This document shows positions 13,857 to 26,190 of a stretch of DNA of 64,000 bases, one piece after another. Made by a program: the position numbers and the translations under genes. Position 1 is the first letter of the stretch, and each line of letters opens with the position of its first letter. The notes below the pieces were generated by a model. It was not told the origin of the DNA. It did not search any database and saw only the letters and a list, made by a program, of their open reading frames with translations. This DNA is from Conus ventricosus (taxonomy: Eukaryota > Mollusca > Gastropoda > Neogastropoda > Conidae): the NCBI GenBank assembly GCA_018398815.1, contig CM031610.1, forward strand, positions 29,501,789 through 29,565,788, given 5' to 3'.

Positions 13857-13857
13857 C
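13809..13857. repeat. Poly-G tract, about 45 bases
   Basis: A run of G broken once by T near 13818. Runs this long are prone to length error and can form G-quadruplexes. Confidence 0.9.
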
Positions 13858-14911
13858 TATTGATTTTCCAGTGTGTTAAAGAAGTGACCTTTGGGGTGAG
13901 AAGCTTGGGGGAAATCATGAAATGTGGCTTTTTCCTCATGAAAAATTAGGGAAATTCCGGGGGATCCTCTGCACCCATTACTTACAAAAGTATTATTTAA
14001 AAATAAGTTCTTTTTTTTTTCTTCAAATCGCCTTGATTAAAAATTTATTTTATACAATGCTGCGGGAATCTGCATAAGAAGTAGATCCAGCAAACAAAAT
14101 GTTATTTAGAAAAAATCATTTTGTATACAAATTTTTATTAATATAAATTTTTATATATTATTTTTTTTTTTTCAACCCGTTGGGGTACAATTCATTTCAG
14201 CGTAACATCTGCAGCGTTGTTTCAAAATGTCCTGAGACTAATTATTTAAAAACAGAAAAAAAAGAATGTGACACTGATGGGGTTTTGATCTTTTTTTTCG
14301 TGTGCATTAAGTCACATTTTTGTGCAAAATTGCTTTCTGGGGGTTTTTCTGTTGCATATGATGTTGATGTTTTGACAGAAAATGTGTGAATATTTGGACA
14401 AAAATTTTTGTTGTTGTTTTTCTGCCTTGATGGACCTTTTTCCTGTTTTGCTTTGGAAGTTGTAACTTGTATGGTTTTGTGTGTGTTAAAATGTGACCTT
14501 TCCGTTTTTGTTTTTTGTGTTTTGGTCCTAATAAAAAAAGTTGCAAAAAACTGTTTTTATGGACACTGCCTTTCCAACTGCGTGTCCATTGCTAAAGGCT
14601 TTTTTTTTCTCTATGAATGTTTTTGCTTGTTTGTTCTTGAGTGGGACCCGGAAAAACACAGAAACGGGTGGGGGCTCAGCACAAAGTATCTTCTTCCCCC
14701 TGAAGGGGTTTTGTAGTTTGACTGCCTTCATTTATTGTTTTTTTTGTTTCTTCCTTTTTTTGGGCAACCTTTTTTCCTTTGGGTTTTTACATCTAAAAAG
14801 CCTGTGGGCAGCTACAATCATAAACATTTGGGGAATCATAATAAACATTTGGGCAATCTATAAACATTTGGACAATTTTTTTTTGGACTTTAAAAACATT
14901 TTAAAGCCCCA

Positions 14912-15260
14912 AATAAACATTATAAAGTGGGGGGGGGGAAAAATACTGTGTGGGATTATTAAATCTTATAAACATTAAAAAGATTTTCATAGCTGTGTGT
15001 GGATGTAATAGAATCATAAAAACATTATAAAAGTCATAGCTTGTGTGGTTATTAGAACATAATAAAATTTTAAAATGTACATTTCTTGGTGTGGATTTTA
15101 AAAGAACAAAAAACATTAAAAATGTACTGAGCTTTGTTTTTGGAGTATATAAATCATAATAAACATTATAAAGATTACATGAGCTTTGGGTGTATGTAAA
15201 ATAATAGAATCCCATAATAAACATTATAAAGTGTACTGAGCTTGTGTGTGGATGGGAGGG
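14912..15260. repeat. Degenerate tandem repeat, about 48-bp period, seven copies
   Basis: Each copy has an AATCATAATAAACATTATAA-like block and a GTACTGAGCTTGTGTG-like block, with starts near 14912, 14962, 15012, 15056, 15105, 15153 and 15206. Copies differ by many substitutions and indels. Shorter AAACATTTGG relatives precede it at 14820-14880. Confidence 0.7.
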
Positions 15261-15668
15261 AAGTGAGGTTCAAGAAATTTTTTTCCCTTTTCTGTATTTT
15301 TTCATCATATGCGTTTTTCAATCAGTGATTGTGTTACCCCTGAAGAACTGTTAGTTCAGTCCCGAAATTAGGTCTCCCGGGCTGTCATTCTTTATGATAA
15401 TGAAAATTGCTTATCAAAAATACAGATTTGTCTGATATTTCCTGTTCTGGTTTAAAAATATTATCAGTAAAAAATGTTTCAAATCATTTTTTTTTTCTGT
15501 TGCTTGATTCTTGGTTTGTATTTTTCATTGTAACCATTTCTTTTTTCCAAACATGACTATTCTCAAAAAGCTTTAAACCCTAGACTGGGGACTGGGTCAG
15601 CAATATCTTTTTTGTTTGAAATGTAGATTTTTATCTGGATTGTCCCAGATTTTTTTTTCTTTTCTTTC

Positions 15669-16044
15669 TGCTACCAGGCTGATACCCTGCGGCACCCCTG
15701 TATGCCAGCAGTGGAGTTTGTGTGTTTGACCCTTTTTTTCATCCCGCCATTAAGGCAGCCAACTCCTCTTGGGGAAGGCATCTTTGTGTACGTGTCTCCA
15801 TACCAACGCCAAAATGGCCTTTCTCTTCCCAAAGTTTTGGGGATGGGGTTTACGTGTGTCAAAATGTTTGCGTGCGTTCACACACGGAACCTCGGTTTTT
15901 TTAGTTCTTCAAGGATTTATGGGAATGGAGCAGAACCAATGTTAACTCCGAGGGAAAAATCCCCTATACCGAAATTCGAACCCGCAACCCAGGATCACCA
16001 GATCACGAGTCCGGCGCTCTACCAACTGAGCTATCCGGCCCCCC
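15669..16044 (-). mobile_element. tRNA-derived SINE (second family), minus strand
   Basis: Reading the minus strand from 16044, a strong A box (TAGCTCAGTTGGTAGAGCG) and a B box (GGGTTCGAATTTC, 15971-15983) lie in tRNA order, followed by about 300 bases of non-tRNA body. The distance between boxes is longer than in a plain tRNA gene and no clean 3' acceptor stem pairs with the start, so this is a tRNA-derived repeat rather than a working tRNA gene. Confidence 0.7.
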
Positions 16045-16326
16045 GATCCTCAGATGATTCAAACCATGGCTGGTAAAATTCAAGAAATACAGCATACTAT
16101 ATTTGGCTTTCAGCTAAGATAATGAAGACAATAACACATACATGATAATGTTGGCTTTTCCAGACGCCAAAGAAAAATCGTTGTTTGAAGATGCTAGTTT
16201 TTCAGACAGTTGCAAAGAATTTTAGTTTTGTTGTTGTTGTTTTGTGTTTTTTGTTTTGTTTTATTGGCTACTTCAAGTCCTGTCACCATGTACATGTGCA
16301 TCCATCCATGCATGCATATCATTCTT

Positions 16327-16498
16327 ATCACTGTTACTGTCGTGATCATTGCTGCAAACTTGTCTCCTTATTGCAGCGTTTATGTTCAGATCATACCTGT
16401 GCATCTAACCATCCGTGCGTTTCACTCTTATCATCGTTATGGTTGTATCGTTGCCGCAAACTTGCCTCCTTATTGCAGTGTTTATGTTCAGACCAAGA
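16327..16498. repeat. Tandem duplication, 102-bp offset
   Basis: The block GCAAACTTGTCTCCTTATTG with its flank TTTATGTTCAGA occurs at 16354 and, with a few changes, at 16456. The similarity covers about 70 bases of each copy. Confidence 0.8.
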
Positions 16499-16529
16499 TA
16501 CATTCAGATTTAACATCCTCATCTTCTTA

Positions 16530-18679
16530 AAGCAGATGAGGATGACCATTCCAGGAGATTGGGGGAGGGGACTGTTGTGGCTGTCTGGGCCCTGGAGCTA
16601 ACTGGACAGGAAGAAATCGAAACAAAGGCTGTTCCCCGACAGCCTTGACCAAATAACTCACATGCACGTAGCAAAGAATGCTCACAAACACAAAAACCAA
16701 AGCTTGAAGCTTCACCATGATTTTCATGCTCAGCAGAAGGAAACAGATAAGGCGGATGAAAATACAGGCACCTGTCTTTTAAATTTTTTTTTATAGCACT
16801 TGCAAGCGTGTTCTTGACTGATGTTTTAATTTGAAAAATACTGCTCATTTTGTTGGTTTGGTTCAAACAAAAATTAGATGTCGCACATTAAAATCATGTG
16901 CTAGTAACTTTGAAAATACTTTGAAACCAGTTCAACATCAGTGTAACACCTAATTCCAGCTAATGCTGGCTGGGGGTCAGTTAGTGCCACAGCGGAGACA
17001 TCGTCAAACTGTGCATTGACATCATCAGAATGATAACACTGTATTCAGGCATCCAGGAATTCCTGTTGGCTGCCACCACTTCTCTTGTCATACATTACTG
17101 CAGTTGTGTTTGTGTGAGTGACATTCTTAAGATTGATATGACTGTAAGGTGGTTTCAGGCAGAGTGTGTGTGTGTCACAGAGAGAGAGTGTGTGTGTGTG
17201 TATGTGTGCGCGCATGTGTGCGCGTGCACGTGTGTGTGCGCTTAAGCGTACGCGTGTGTGCTCGTATGCATTTTATACCAGTAGTTAGACAGCCTTACTC
17301 AGTTTTCAACAGTAATGCATATCAGTGCTGTTAATCATGGTACCATAACCCATCAAATATGTACATAAATATGCATATTCGATTTCTGTGGCATGTGCAC
17401 ATGGAGAGGATTAAGGCATCAAGAGGTCCACACATATGATTGTTAACATGGGAAATCAGCTGAATCTTCCCACTTACAGTTAACCCCCTACTGCTTACTT
17501 GGATTTGAACCATGGACCGCATTAATCCATGGTTTTGACAACTGACAAGTCTGAATTCTTTGCTCTTAACCTGTCATGATAAGGTTTGGAATTTGAAGCT
17601 CACAGTCATCAACTGCTTAGGGTGATTTTCATATATACATCCTCTTCATATACAAACCCTTTTTGGTTTTTGTGGATATGTGTGTTTACCTGATGGTTTT
17701 ATAGGAATTATGATGTTATATATGTTATGCTCAAGCATGTCTGAATATAAGTTCTGTTTGCAAGTAAGATGTCAACACAGGTGAAGTCAAGGCTTGCCTC
17801 TGCTGTGGACAATCATCTTCCCAGTGAACATAAAGCCCCACAATTTACTGAAAATACATCCTTTCTTCTCTATAGACGCTGGAGCCATATGCAGATCTTG
17901 AGGAAAAGAAGTCCAGGGATTCCAGAAATTGAGGAATAAGTGATCCAGACTGGGATGCTCCACATTCTATACAAGGAGCAAAAGACAAAAATGGCTAAGT
18001 GTGTCAGGTCACAAGGAGGTGGTGCAAGAACCTACCCTTGAAATGATCACACTCACAGGTCTTCTTTAGAGGCAAGTCAGCTTGACAGGGTATGTCAGGT
18101 GTTTAACAAATATTAAAAATCATCTCTTGAATCGCACACGGATCATGCCAAAACAATCAATAAAAAAAAAAGTGGTCATTTTCACAAGTAATCAAAGCTA
18201 AGGGAAGTAATCGACCAAAAATGGTGGCATTGCTTAACTGCTCTTTACCAGAACATCAAAACAGAACATGATGGTGGCTGAGTGCGAGTTAGATCGATTT
18301 ACCTGTCGTAGCTCTCAATTTGATCTTGCAGTGTGTGCACCAGAGCGCATAGTGACACCGTGCCCTAGGGAACCTGATGATTCAGAGTCAAAGTGGAGAT
18401 AGTGGCAAAGGTGAAGGCACTTTTGGCGTAAGTCATCTGCCCTTCACTTAGTGGTTAAAAAAACAAACAGATTTTATCATTATGGGAGACGTACTAACTA
18501 CTCGAGAGTAAACATATCTTAGAACTGTGGATGTGACTGTAATGACGCGTCTTTCAATAAAGTTTATTAAGGAGAAAAATGAAAATGTTACACACACTGA
18601 CGTGCACACAAACCTCTTGATTTACACTACTAATTATTCAGGACCATTGATTGACAAAAGTGAAGTTGCGATGGTGGTG

Positions 18680-18746
<67 letters not shown>

Positions 18747-18950
18747 ATATGAGTGGTGGTGCAACTGTAACATCATTAATGTGAGTAAGCAATGGCACAA
18801 ATCTTCAAGTACACAGCAGAATGAGAACAGCAAATAAGTAATAGTAGATGAAAAGGAAACCATACAAAACCACCAAAACAGGTGATATAATTAGCATACT
18901 TAAGCACATCAATTAAAAATGACAATAATGTTTACTAAGAAGATATAGTG
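16530..18950. other. Non-coding stretch with (TG)n tracts
   Basis: No gene recognised. A compound TG/GC tract lies at 17163-17265 and a pure (GT)n of about 54 bases at 18689-18742. Confidence 0.5.
17490..17590 (-). mobile_element. Possible decayed tRNA-derived SINE head
   Basis: The minus strand carries a good B-box match (GGTTCAAATCC, near 17501-17511) about 50-60 bases after a weak A-box-like GGTTAAGAGCA. No body or tail could be delimited. Two similar weak B-box-like sites, also minus strand, occur near 12080-12100 and 36965-36990. Confidence 0.3.
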
Positions 18951-18956
18951 CGCGTG

Positions 18957-18975
18957 CACACCACACACCACGCAC

Positions 18976-19036
<61 letters not shown>
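18957..19036. repeat. (CA)n tract
   Basis: About 55 bases of pure CA after an imperfect CACACG start; 80 bases ahead of the minisatellite. Confidence 0.9.
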
Positions 19037-19038
<2 letters not shown>

Positions 19039-19116
19039 CGCCCTTACAAACATGGTCACAGTGTCATGCAAATGAGAGGAACATTGCAGACTGAGTTAAT
19101 TTCCCATCAGATAGCA

Positions 19117-19663
19117 TGTGTTATCAAATACATGATACAGATATTCTCCTCCCCCAGTCTGTGTTATCAAATACATGATACAGATATTCTCCTCCCCCAG
19201 TCTGTGTTATCAAATACATGATACAGATATTCTCCTCCCCCAGTCTGTGTTAAGAAGTACATGATACAGATATTCTCCTCCCCCAGTCTGTGTTATCAAA
19301 TACATGATACAGATATTCTCCTCCCCCAGTCTGTGTTATCAAATACATGATACAGATATTCTCCTCCCCCAGTCTGTGTTATCAAATACATGATACAGAT
19401 ATTCTCCTCCCCCAGTCTGTGTTATCAAATACATGATACAGATATTCTCCTCCCCCAGTCTGTGTTTAAGAAGTACATGATACAGATATTCTCCTCCCCC
19501 AGTCTGTGTTATCAAATACATGATACAGATATTCTCCTCCCCCAGTCTGTGTTATCAAATACATGATACAGATATTCTCCTCCCCCAGTCTGTGTTATCA
19601 AATACATGATACAGATATTCTCCTCCCCCAGTCTGTGTTATCAAATACATGATACAGATATCC
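19117..19663. repeat. 43-bp minisatellite, 13 copies
   Basis: Units start at 19117, 19160, 19203, 19246, 19289, 19332, 19375, 19418, 19461, 19505, 19548, 19591 and 19634. Most begin TGTGTTATCAAATACATGAT and end CCTCCCCCAGTC. The units at 19246 and 19461 have TAAGAAGTAC instead of TATCAAATAC, and the second of these is 44 bases. The last unit is cut short and passes into a C-run of about 27 bases. No protein is implied. Confidence 0.95.
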
Positions 19664-19665
19664 TC

Positions 19666-19691
<26 letters not shown>
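19664..19691. repeat. Poly-C tract ending the minisatellite
   Basis: About 27 consecutive C, placed where the C5 tract of the 43-bp unit would be. Confidence 0.9.
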
Positions 19692-19696
<5 letters not shown>

Positions 19697-19959
19697 CACC
19701 ATAACCCTTCTCAAAATGGAAAAAAAAAGTGACGGACTTACACAACATAACAGCAATATCAACACCATGCACATTACACATTAAATTACAGCATGTAAAA
19801 AATCGAAATAAACAATGCTAAGTGAATAAGAAACAAATAAAACCATTCAGTTATCTTAACCATATATGTTAGCGCAGCTATTCAAAACAAGCAAAGGCAA
19901 AAAAAAAAAAGAGACAAGTTGAGACTGTTACAACATGCATACAATCTGACATGCTCATG

Positions 19960-19969
19960 CACACACACA

Positions 19970-20041
<72 letters not shown>

Positions 20042-20072
20042 GCACACACCACACCACCACCACCACCACCAC
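19960..20072. repeat. (CA)n followed by (CAC)n
   Basis: About 70 bases of pure CA, then CCGCACACC and seven CAC triplets. Confidence 0.9.
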
Positions 20073-20426
20073 CTTTGTAATAAATATGAAAATGTTGGTT
20101 GATTTTTTTTTTCAACATGGCAGACTAATTTAGTTGTATTTATGCTATCCTGTGAAATTGAGCATCTTACAGTGATACAGATGTAACCGTTTATGTGGAT
20201 TACAAAATTCTTTTATTGCTCAGTTGAGTTCTAAAGCACATCACTTAGACAGAAATAAATTTATATGAAAAAATGATGCCAGCGGAGATCTACATTGTAT
20301 TTTAAGTGATAGACCTTTGAAGCTACATGCCCACCCAAGACGTAAGTTTAGATAATGACCACATTTCAAAGCAGCGAATTTATCAATCAATAGAATTCAG
20401 CAAGCACACAAAATTGGACATATATG

Positions 20427-20589
<163 letters not shown>

Positions 20590-20590
20590 A

Positions 20591-20661
20591 TTTGCAAGGG
20601 CATTTGCTTGTTTGTGCAAGTTTTACCAACACACACAAACACACACACGCATACACACACA

Positions 20662-20708
<47 letters not shown>

Positions 20709-20740
20709 TTGCAAGGGCATGTGCTCGTTTGCACAAGTCT
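20591..20740. repeat. Duplicated 30-bp motif separated by (CA)n
   Basis: TTTGCAAGGGCATTTGCTTG at 20591 recurs as TTTGCAAGGGCATGTGCTCG at 20708. The spacer is an imperfect (CA)n tract, so the pair looks like a duplication of motif plus microsatellite. Confidence 0.8.
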
Positions 20741-22067
20741 TTCCACACAAATAGATAACAATGTTGGTGCACTACTGCAGAGTAGGCAATCATTGAAGCA
20801 GCTAAGTACTTGCTTCAGTTGCCAAACGAAGGCTCGAAGTCAAACTGGCATGCTCACAACTACTGAATGCACTTTTTGTGGACGGTGGCACATGCTGGAA
20901 ACTTGTGCTGTGTGTAATTTGTCTGCCAATGTCATGTTGCGCTCATATACAGCCCAGTAAGAGGCCATCATTTTGTTTTTTTAATGTTGCAAGAGATAGT
21001 AACTTGTCTTGCTTTTTGTTCCGCTTTCCATGTTGACAGGGACGTAGCATGTGTGCTAGCCAGGGTGTGACATTATTGTTGTTTGTCCACGACATAAGGT
21101 TTGAAATGGCAAAAGTGGGTTTTTTTCCTATCAAACAAAGTCTCATGGTGAACCTTTGAAATAAATCCCATACTGTAGCTACACAGTATGCAGACCTGTT
21201 TTCAACAAATTCTTGCCAGTCTCCTGAGCAGACCTGGAAGTACTGTGAATTTTGTGCAGGCTTTATTTCGATGTGACTCCCTGTCCCAGACAGTGTACAT
21301 ATTACTTTATAACGTGAATGTCCCAGAGGAAGTCGAAAGACTCATTGGCAGTCAACATAAAGGTCTGGACAAATCGCTGTCTGCCAGGACTGTGTTGGTT
21401 ATGCCTGAAAAAAAAAAGGTTTGGGACATCATGGACTATCCAAGCATTTGTTATGAATCCTTGTGACCAGCAGTCATGGGACAATATAAATAGTATGAAA
21501 ATGTCCATGTAGATAACTATATGACATATAACACAAGCATTCATTATCTTCTCTCTGTGAGGATTCTGTTATATAGTATTCCCTCTGCTGTTATACAATG
21601 TAGCATTTCTGAGTTGGAATTTCCATGTAAACTAATCCTGTTCTTGAAGAAGGGTTTGGGCTTGTATTGATGTGCTTAATTATTTGCTTTTTTTTCTGTT
21701 TTGTGACTTTATTCATACTTATTGTGAACTTGTATGGTATTTTTTCAGAATTGGTATATTCGTGGGAACTTGCTGGAGGGAGTATCAGCAGACTTCTATA
21801 TTATATTAAGACAGCACTCAAGAGTAAACAGCATCTTCCTCTGATTTTTGCCCCCAAAATTTTAGGTACTGGATGTTAGGCCTAAAGGTGATTAGTTAGT
21901 TGTTTTTAAAATTTTTTTAAGGCTTTATTAGACCTACCCTGATATTAATGTAAGGGAAACTATGAACAAGAGGATTATATGCCACAATGTACATGTTTTC
22001 TAACCCAGCAACCAACTTGCCTACATTCCAGGCCACGTTCTAATTTATGATGTCCCTGTTGTTGTAG

Positions 22068-22082
22068 ATGAGTGGGAGATAA
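22068..22082 (+). promoter_or_regulatory. Candidate five-codon upstream ORF before gene B
   Basis: If the exon starts at 22068, its first bases are ATG AGT GGG AGA TAA, a minimal upstream reading frame ending 19 bases before the main ATG at 22102 and in a different frame. In mature mRNA it could lower initiation at the main start. It depends on the acceptor at 22066-22067 being used. Confidence 0.35.
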
Positions 22083-22101
22083 CAACACGATCCTCACCAG
22101 T

Positions 22102-22329
22102 ATGTTCTCACAAATTGCCGAGCTGACGGAAAATCTCTACCTGAGCAGTGCCTCAGCGGTGAAGAAAGAGAAAATCCGCAGTTTGGGCATCACACTGATC
22201 ATCAACGTGACCATGGACATGCCCAACATCAAAATGACCAATGTGGAGACCATCCAGATCCATGTCGATGACCTCCCCTCTGCCCGCATCAACCTCTACT
22301 TTGACCGCTGCGCCGACAAGATCCACCAG
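22102..22329 (+). CDS. DUSP14/18/21-like phosphatase (gene B), first coding exon
   Basis: Encodes residues 1-76 of a 183-residue phosphatase completed by the exon at 23910. The exon probably begins at 22068, after an acceptor-like TTGTTGTAG. In the coding frame a TGA stands at 22069-22071, so translation must start inside this exon; the first in-frame ATG is 22102, with A at -3. The protein opens with IAELTENLYLS, the typical beginning of the DUSP14 group (an Ile-x-x-Ile-x-x-x-Leu-x-Leu pattern), and carries the VDDLPSA block, where Asp57 is the expected general acid. The exon closes at DKIHQ with CAG|GTGAAG, a good donor in phase 0. Length and domain order match vertebrate DUSP14/18 (about 190 residues). 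Any 5' non-coding exon lies upstream and was not identified. Confidence 0.88.
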
Positions 22330-23909
<1,580 letters not shown>

Positions 23910-24233
23910 GTGGCGCGAATGCGAGGCAAAACCCTGGTGCACTGTGTGGCGGGCGTGAGCCGCTCGGCCAGCGTCTGTATAGCCTACCTGATGAAGTACC
24001 AGCACATGACCTTGGAGAAGGCCTACAAGCACTGCAAGCGCCAGCGCCCCGTCGTCCACCCCAACGTGGGCTTCTGGAAACAGCTGGTGGACTACGAGCG
24101 TCGCATCTTCGGCACCAACACCGTCAAAATGGTGCACTCCTCCGTGGGCATGATTCCAGACGTATACAAGAAGGAGACGGAGAACATGGTTTGGATGCCA
24201 GGCGCCAGCCGCAGTCCACACTACACATACTAG
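23910..24233 (+). CDS. DUSP14/18/21-like phosphatase (gene B), terminal coding exon with active site
   Basis: Encodes residues 77-183 and the TAG stop. The signature loop is HCVAGVSRS, with His87, nucleophile Cys88, phosphate-binding Arg94 and Ser95 all present. It is followed by the ASVCIAYLMKY helix and the RPVVHPNVGFW and VDYERRIFG blocks that are characteristic of DUSP14/18/21. The C-terminal MIPDVYKKE segment also fits DUSP14. The exon is GC-rich with strong third-position G/C, unlike the AT-rich flanks, as expected for a conserved exon. Members of this group act on MAP-kinase-pathway and related phosphoproteins; the substrate here cannot be read from sequence. This copy looks fully active. 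Gene A is a likely paralogue about 13 kb upstream on the same strand. Confidence 0.92.
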   Translation: MARMRGKTLVHCVAGVSRSASVCIAYLMKYQHMTLEKAYKHCKRQRPVVHPNVGFWKQLVDYERRIFGTNTVKMVHSSVGMIPDVYKKETENMVWMPGASRSPHYTY

Positions 24234-25325
24234 GACAGACTGGTGAGGATGGTGATTGAAGGAAGGAAAGTCAGACATGGATGGACTGTTGAAACAGATT
24301 TTGAATGCTGGGGTAAGGATATTGCCTAGCAACAAGCTGCAGCATGGTATTTCTAATCCGAATGCTTATATGAACAACAGGCAGTAGTACCAAAGCCTCT
24401 CATCATTGCATGTTGGTTTAGTTCTCCTGAAGTCACAAAGGTGAAGGGGTCATCCACTGAAGATCTGATGCTGCTGTTTGATGTGCATGTAAGTATCAAG
24501 GTTGAACTGAGAGCTTTGGATTGGCAGATGGGCTAGGTGAGTGCCCATTGGTTAGGAACCATGAGTGATAATCATTGTTGTCACAATTCTGTTCCTGTGT
24601 GTGTACTTGTTGTGAAAGTTGTATCTTTTAGGCTGTAGGACTGTTCTTCTGTGTTTGTTGTGTAAACCGTTGTGATCAGTTGTTAAACCACCAAAGAGAC
24701 TAAGTGCAAGTCCTAACTTGAGCGATTTTTTGAGAATATCTTTGTGATTGGGTCTTTGGTCCTGTCACACATTATTTGCTGGGGTTTTTAGATCCTGTCA
24801 TGCATTGTTTGTTGTCAGAAACTATCTCAATCACTTTATTGTGAATCTAGTCTTCAGTGACTGTTGTCAAGACCATCAGTAACTGGCGGCAGGGGCAGTC
24901 TCATAGTGACTCCTCCTCATAGAGCCATTGTTGTGGTTGTCAGTCTGATTTGCCTTGACCGTTGTGAGGACTAGTGCAGCTGTGTCCAGTGTTCAGTTGG
25001 CTCTACAGCAGTTATATGACAGTATTGATAGCATTGCCTGATTTTGTGTCACGTCTTGCCTGGAAAAGTGTGTGATTTGAATTGATGACTGTACTCCTCT
25101 TTCTTTCTGAACAGAACTCTTGGTAGGTGTGTTGTTTTCCTTGGACGAAACTGACTTTCTGGGTTTTTTTTTTTCACTTGCTAATTTCAAGTTGGATATG
25201 AAGGAACTGCGAAAGGAGGATTTTGTTTGTACCTTTTTACGCATAAAGAGTCATACTCATTTTCATGCTAATTCATATTTAGTTGACAGATTTGTTGAGT
25301 GTGCAATTTCCAACTGATGTGTGCG

Positions 25326-25365
<40 letters not shown>

Positions 25366-25608
25366 TGTGTTGGTGTGTGTGTGTGTTTACTATGAATGTG
25401 CACATGTGTATTTGTGTGTATGTGTGTGTAACACTAGTGTTGAGCAATGGGCATATGACATGAAGTGATACTGCCAGAATGAAAATGGTATTTGAATCAC
25501 CGATCAATTTTCTTCATGGACAGCTAATCACATCTTTTATCTTATTCCTTGCATTTCCACCACGCAGTTTACAATAGAACTCATTTTATGGTGGAGCAAA
25601 ACTTCTGA

Positions 25609-25614
25609 AATAAA
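25609..25614 (+). terminator. Candidate poly(A) signal downstream of DUSP gene B
   Basis: AATAAA about 1.4 kb after the gene B stop. Another AATAAA lies at 26977-26982. Either could end a long 3' UTR; the sequence alone does not decide. Confidence 0.2.
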
Positions 25615-26021
25615 ACTGCATACTTCCTGTTTTCAGACTCAAGTAGATTTTGTTTCTCAATGGTTTTCTTGCATTATGTAGTGTAGTGGATTGAACTGTG
25701 GAACTTTGTTTAACATTTAAGTCCTCTGCCTTTCCTCCATAAAATATTGTAAGAGAATGATCTGGTGTAGATTATAAAAAAAAAGCAATTAATGTTGTTG
25801 GTTTTTTTAACTTATTCTTTTACATTGAACATAATCAGATATACTTCCCTTTTTGTTTACAAGTAACTCAAAATGAACTTGGCAAATTTAAGGTTAAACT
25901 GGTCTAATATGTAAGTAACACTTAGCAATTGTGCGGGTCAGTCAGTGTGCAAAGGGTCAGAATGATACAAAAGAATGTATGCAACATCTGGATGGTCTTT
26001 TTCATACAGTTTGATACTATG

Positions 26022-26024
<3 letters not shown>

Positions 26025-26071
<47 letters not shown>

Positions 26072-26073
26072 AT

Positions 26074-26116
<43 letters not shown>

Positions 26117-26190
26117 CACATTTGTGTGTTGTGTGTGAGTGCGTGTGTGTGTGTGTGCGCGCGCACACGTGCGCATTTGTGTGTGTGTTT
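26025..26190. repeat. (TG)n with GC-alternating end
   Basis: Pure TG blocks separated by TATGTATGAG, then GTGCGCGCG-type steps. Confidence 0.9.

Larger units (their letters stand above)
12992..15668. other. Homopolymer-rich stretch without recognisable gene
   Basis: Dense G, T and A runs (for example TTTTTGGGG-type steps), the 45-base poly-G and the degenerate 48-bp repeat. No conserved coding. Texture is similar to 1080-2200 and unlike the rest of the window; it may be unpolished sequence or old decayed repeats. Confidence 0.5.

Noticed and set aside
15969..16044. Functional tRNA gene on the minus strand
   Set aside because: A and B boxes are good, but the spacing is too long and the acceptor stem does not close. 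A non-tRNA body follows, so it is a SINE head.
19339..19521. Repetitive minus-strand frame over the minisatellite
   Set aside because: It shifts meaning between units and is only the 43-bp repeat read as protein.
19117..19663. CRISPR-like array
   Set aside because: The 43-bp units are contiguous with no unique spacers, and the context is animal nuclear DNA.
21188..21466. Possible extra exon between the DUSP genes
   Set aside because: A 92-codon frame with no family likeness and no clear splice signals that would join it to either phosphatase.
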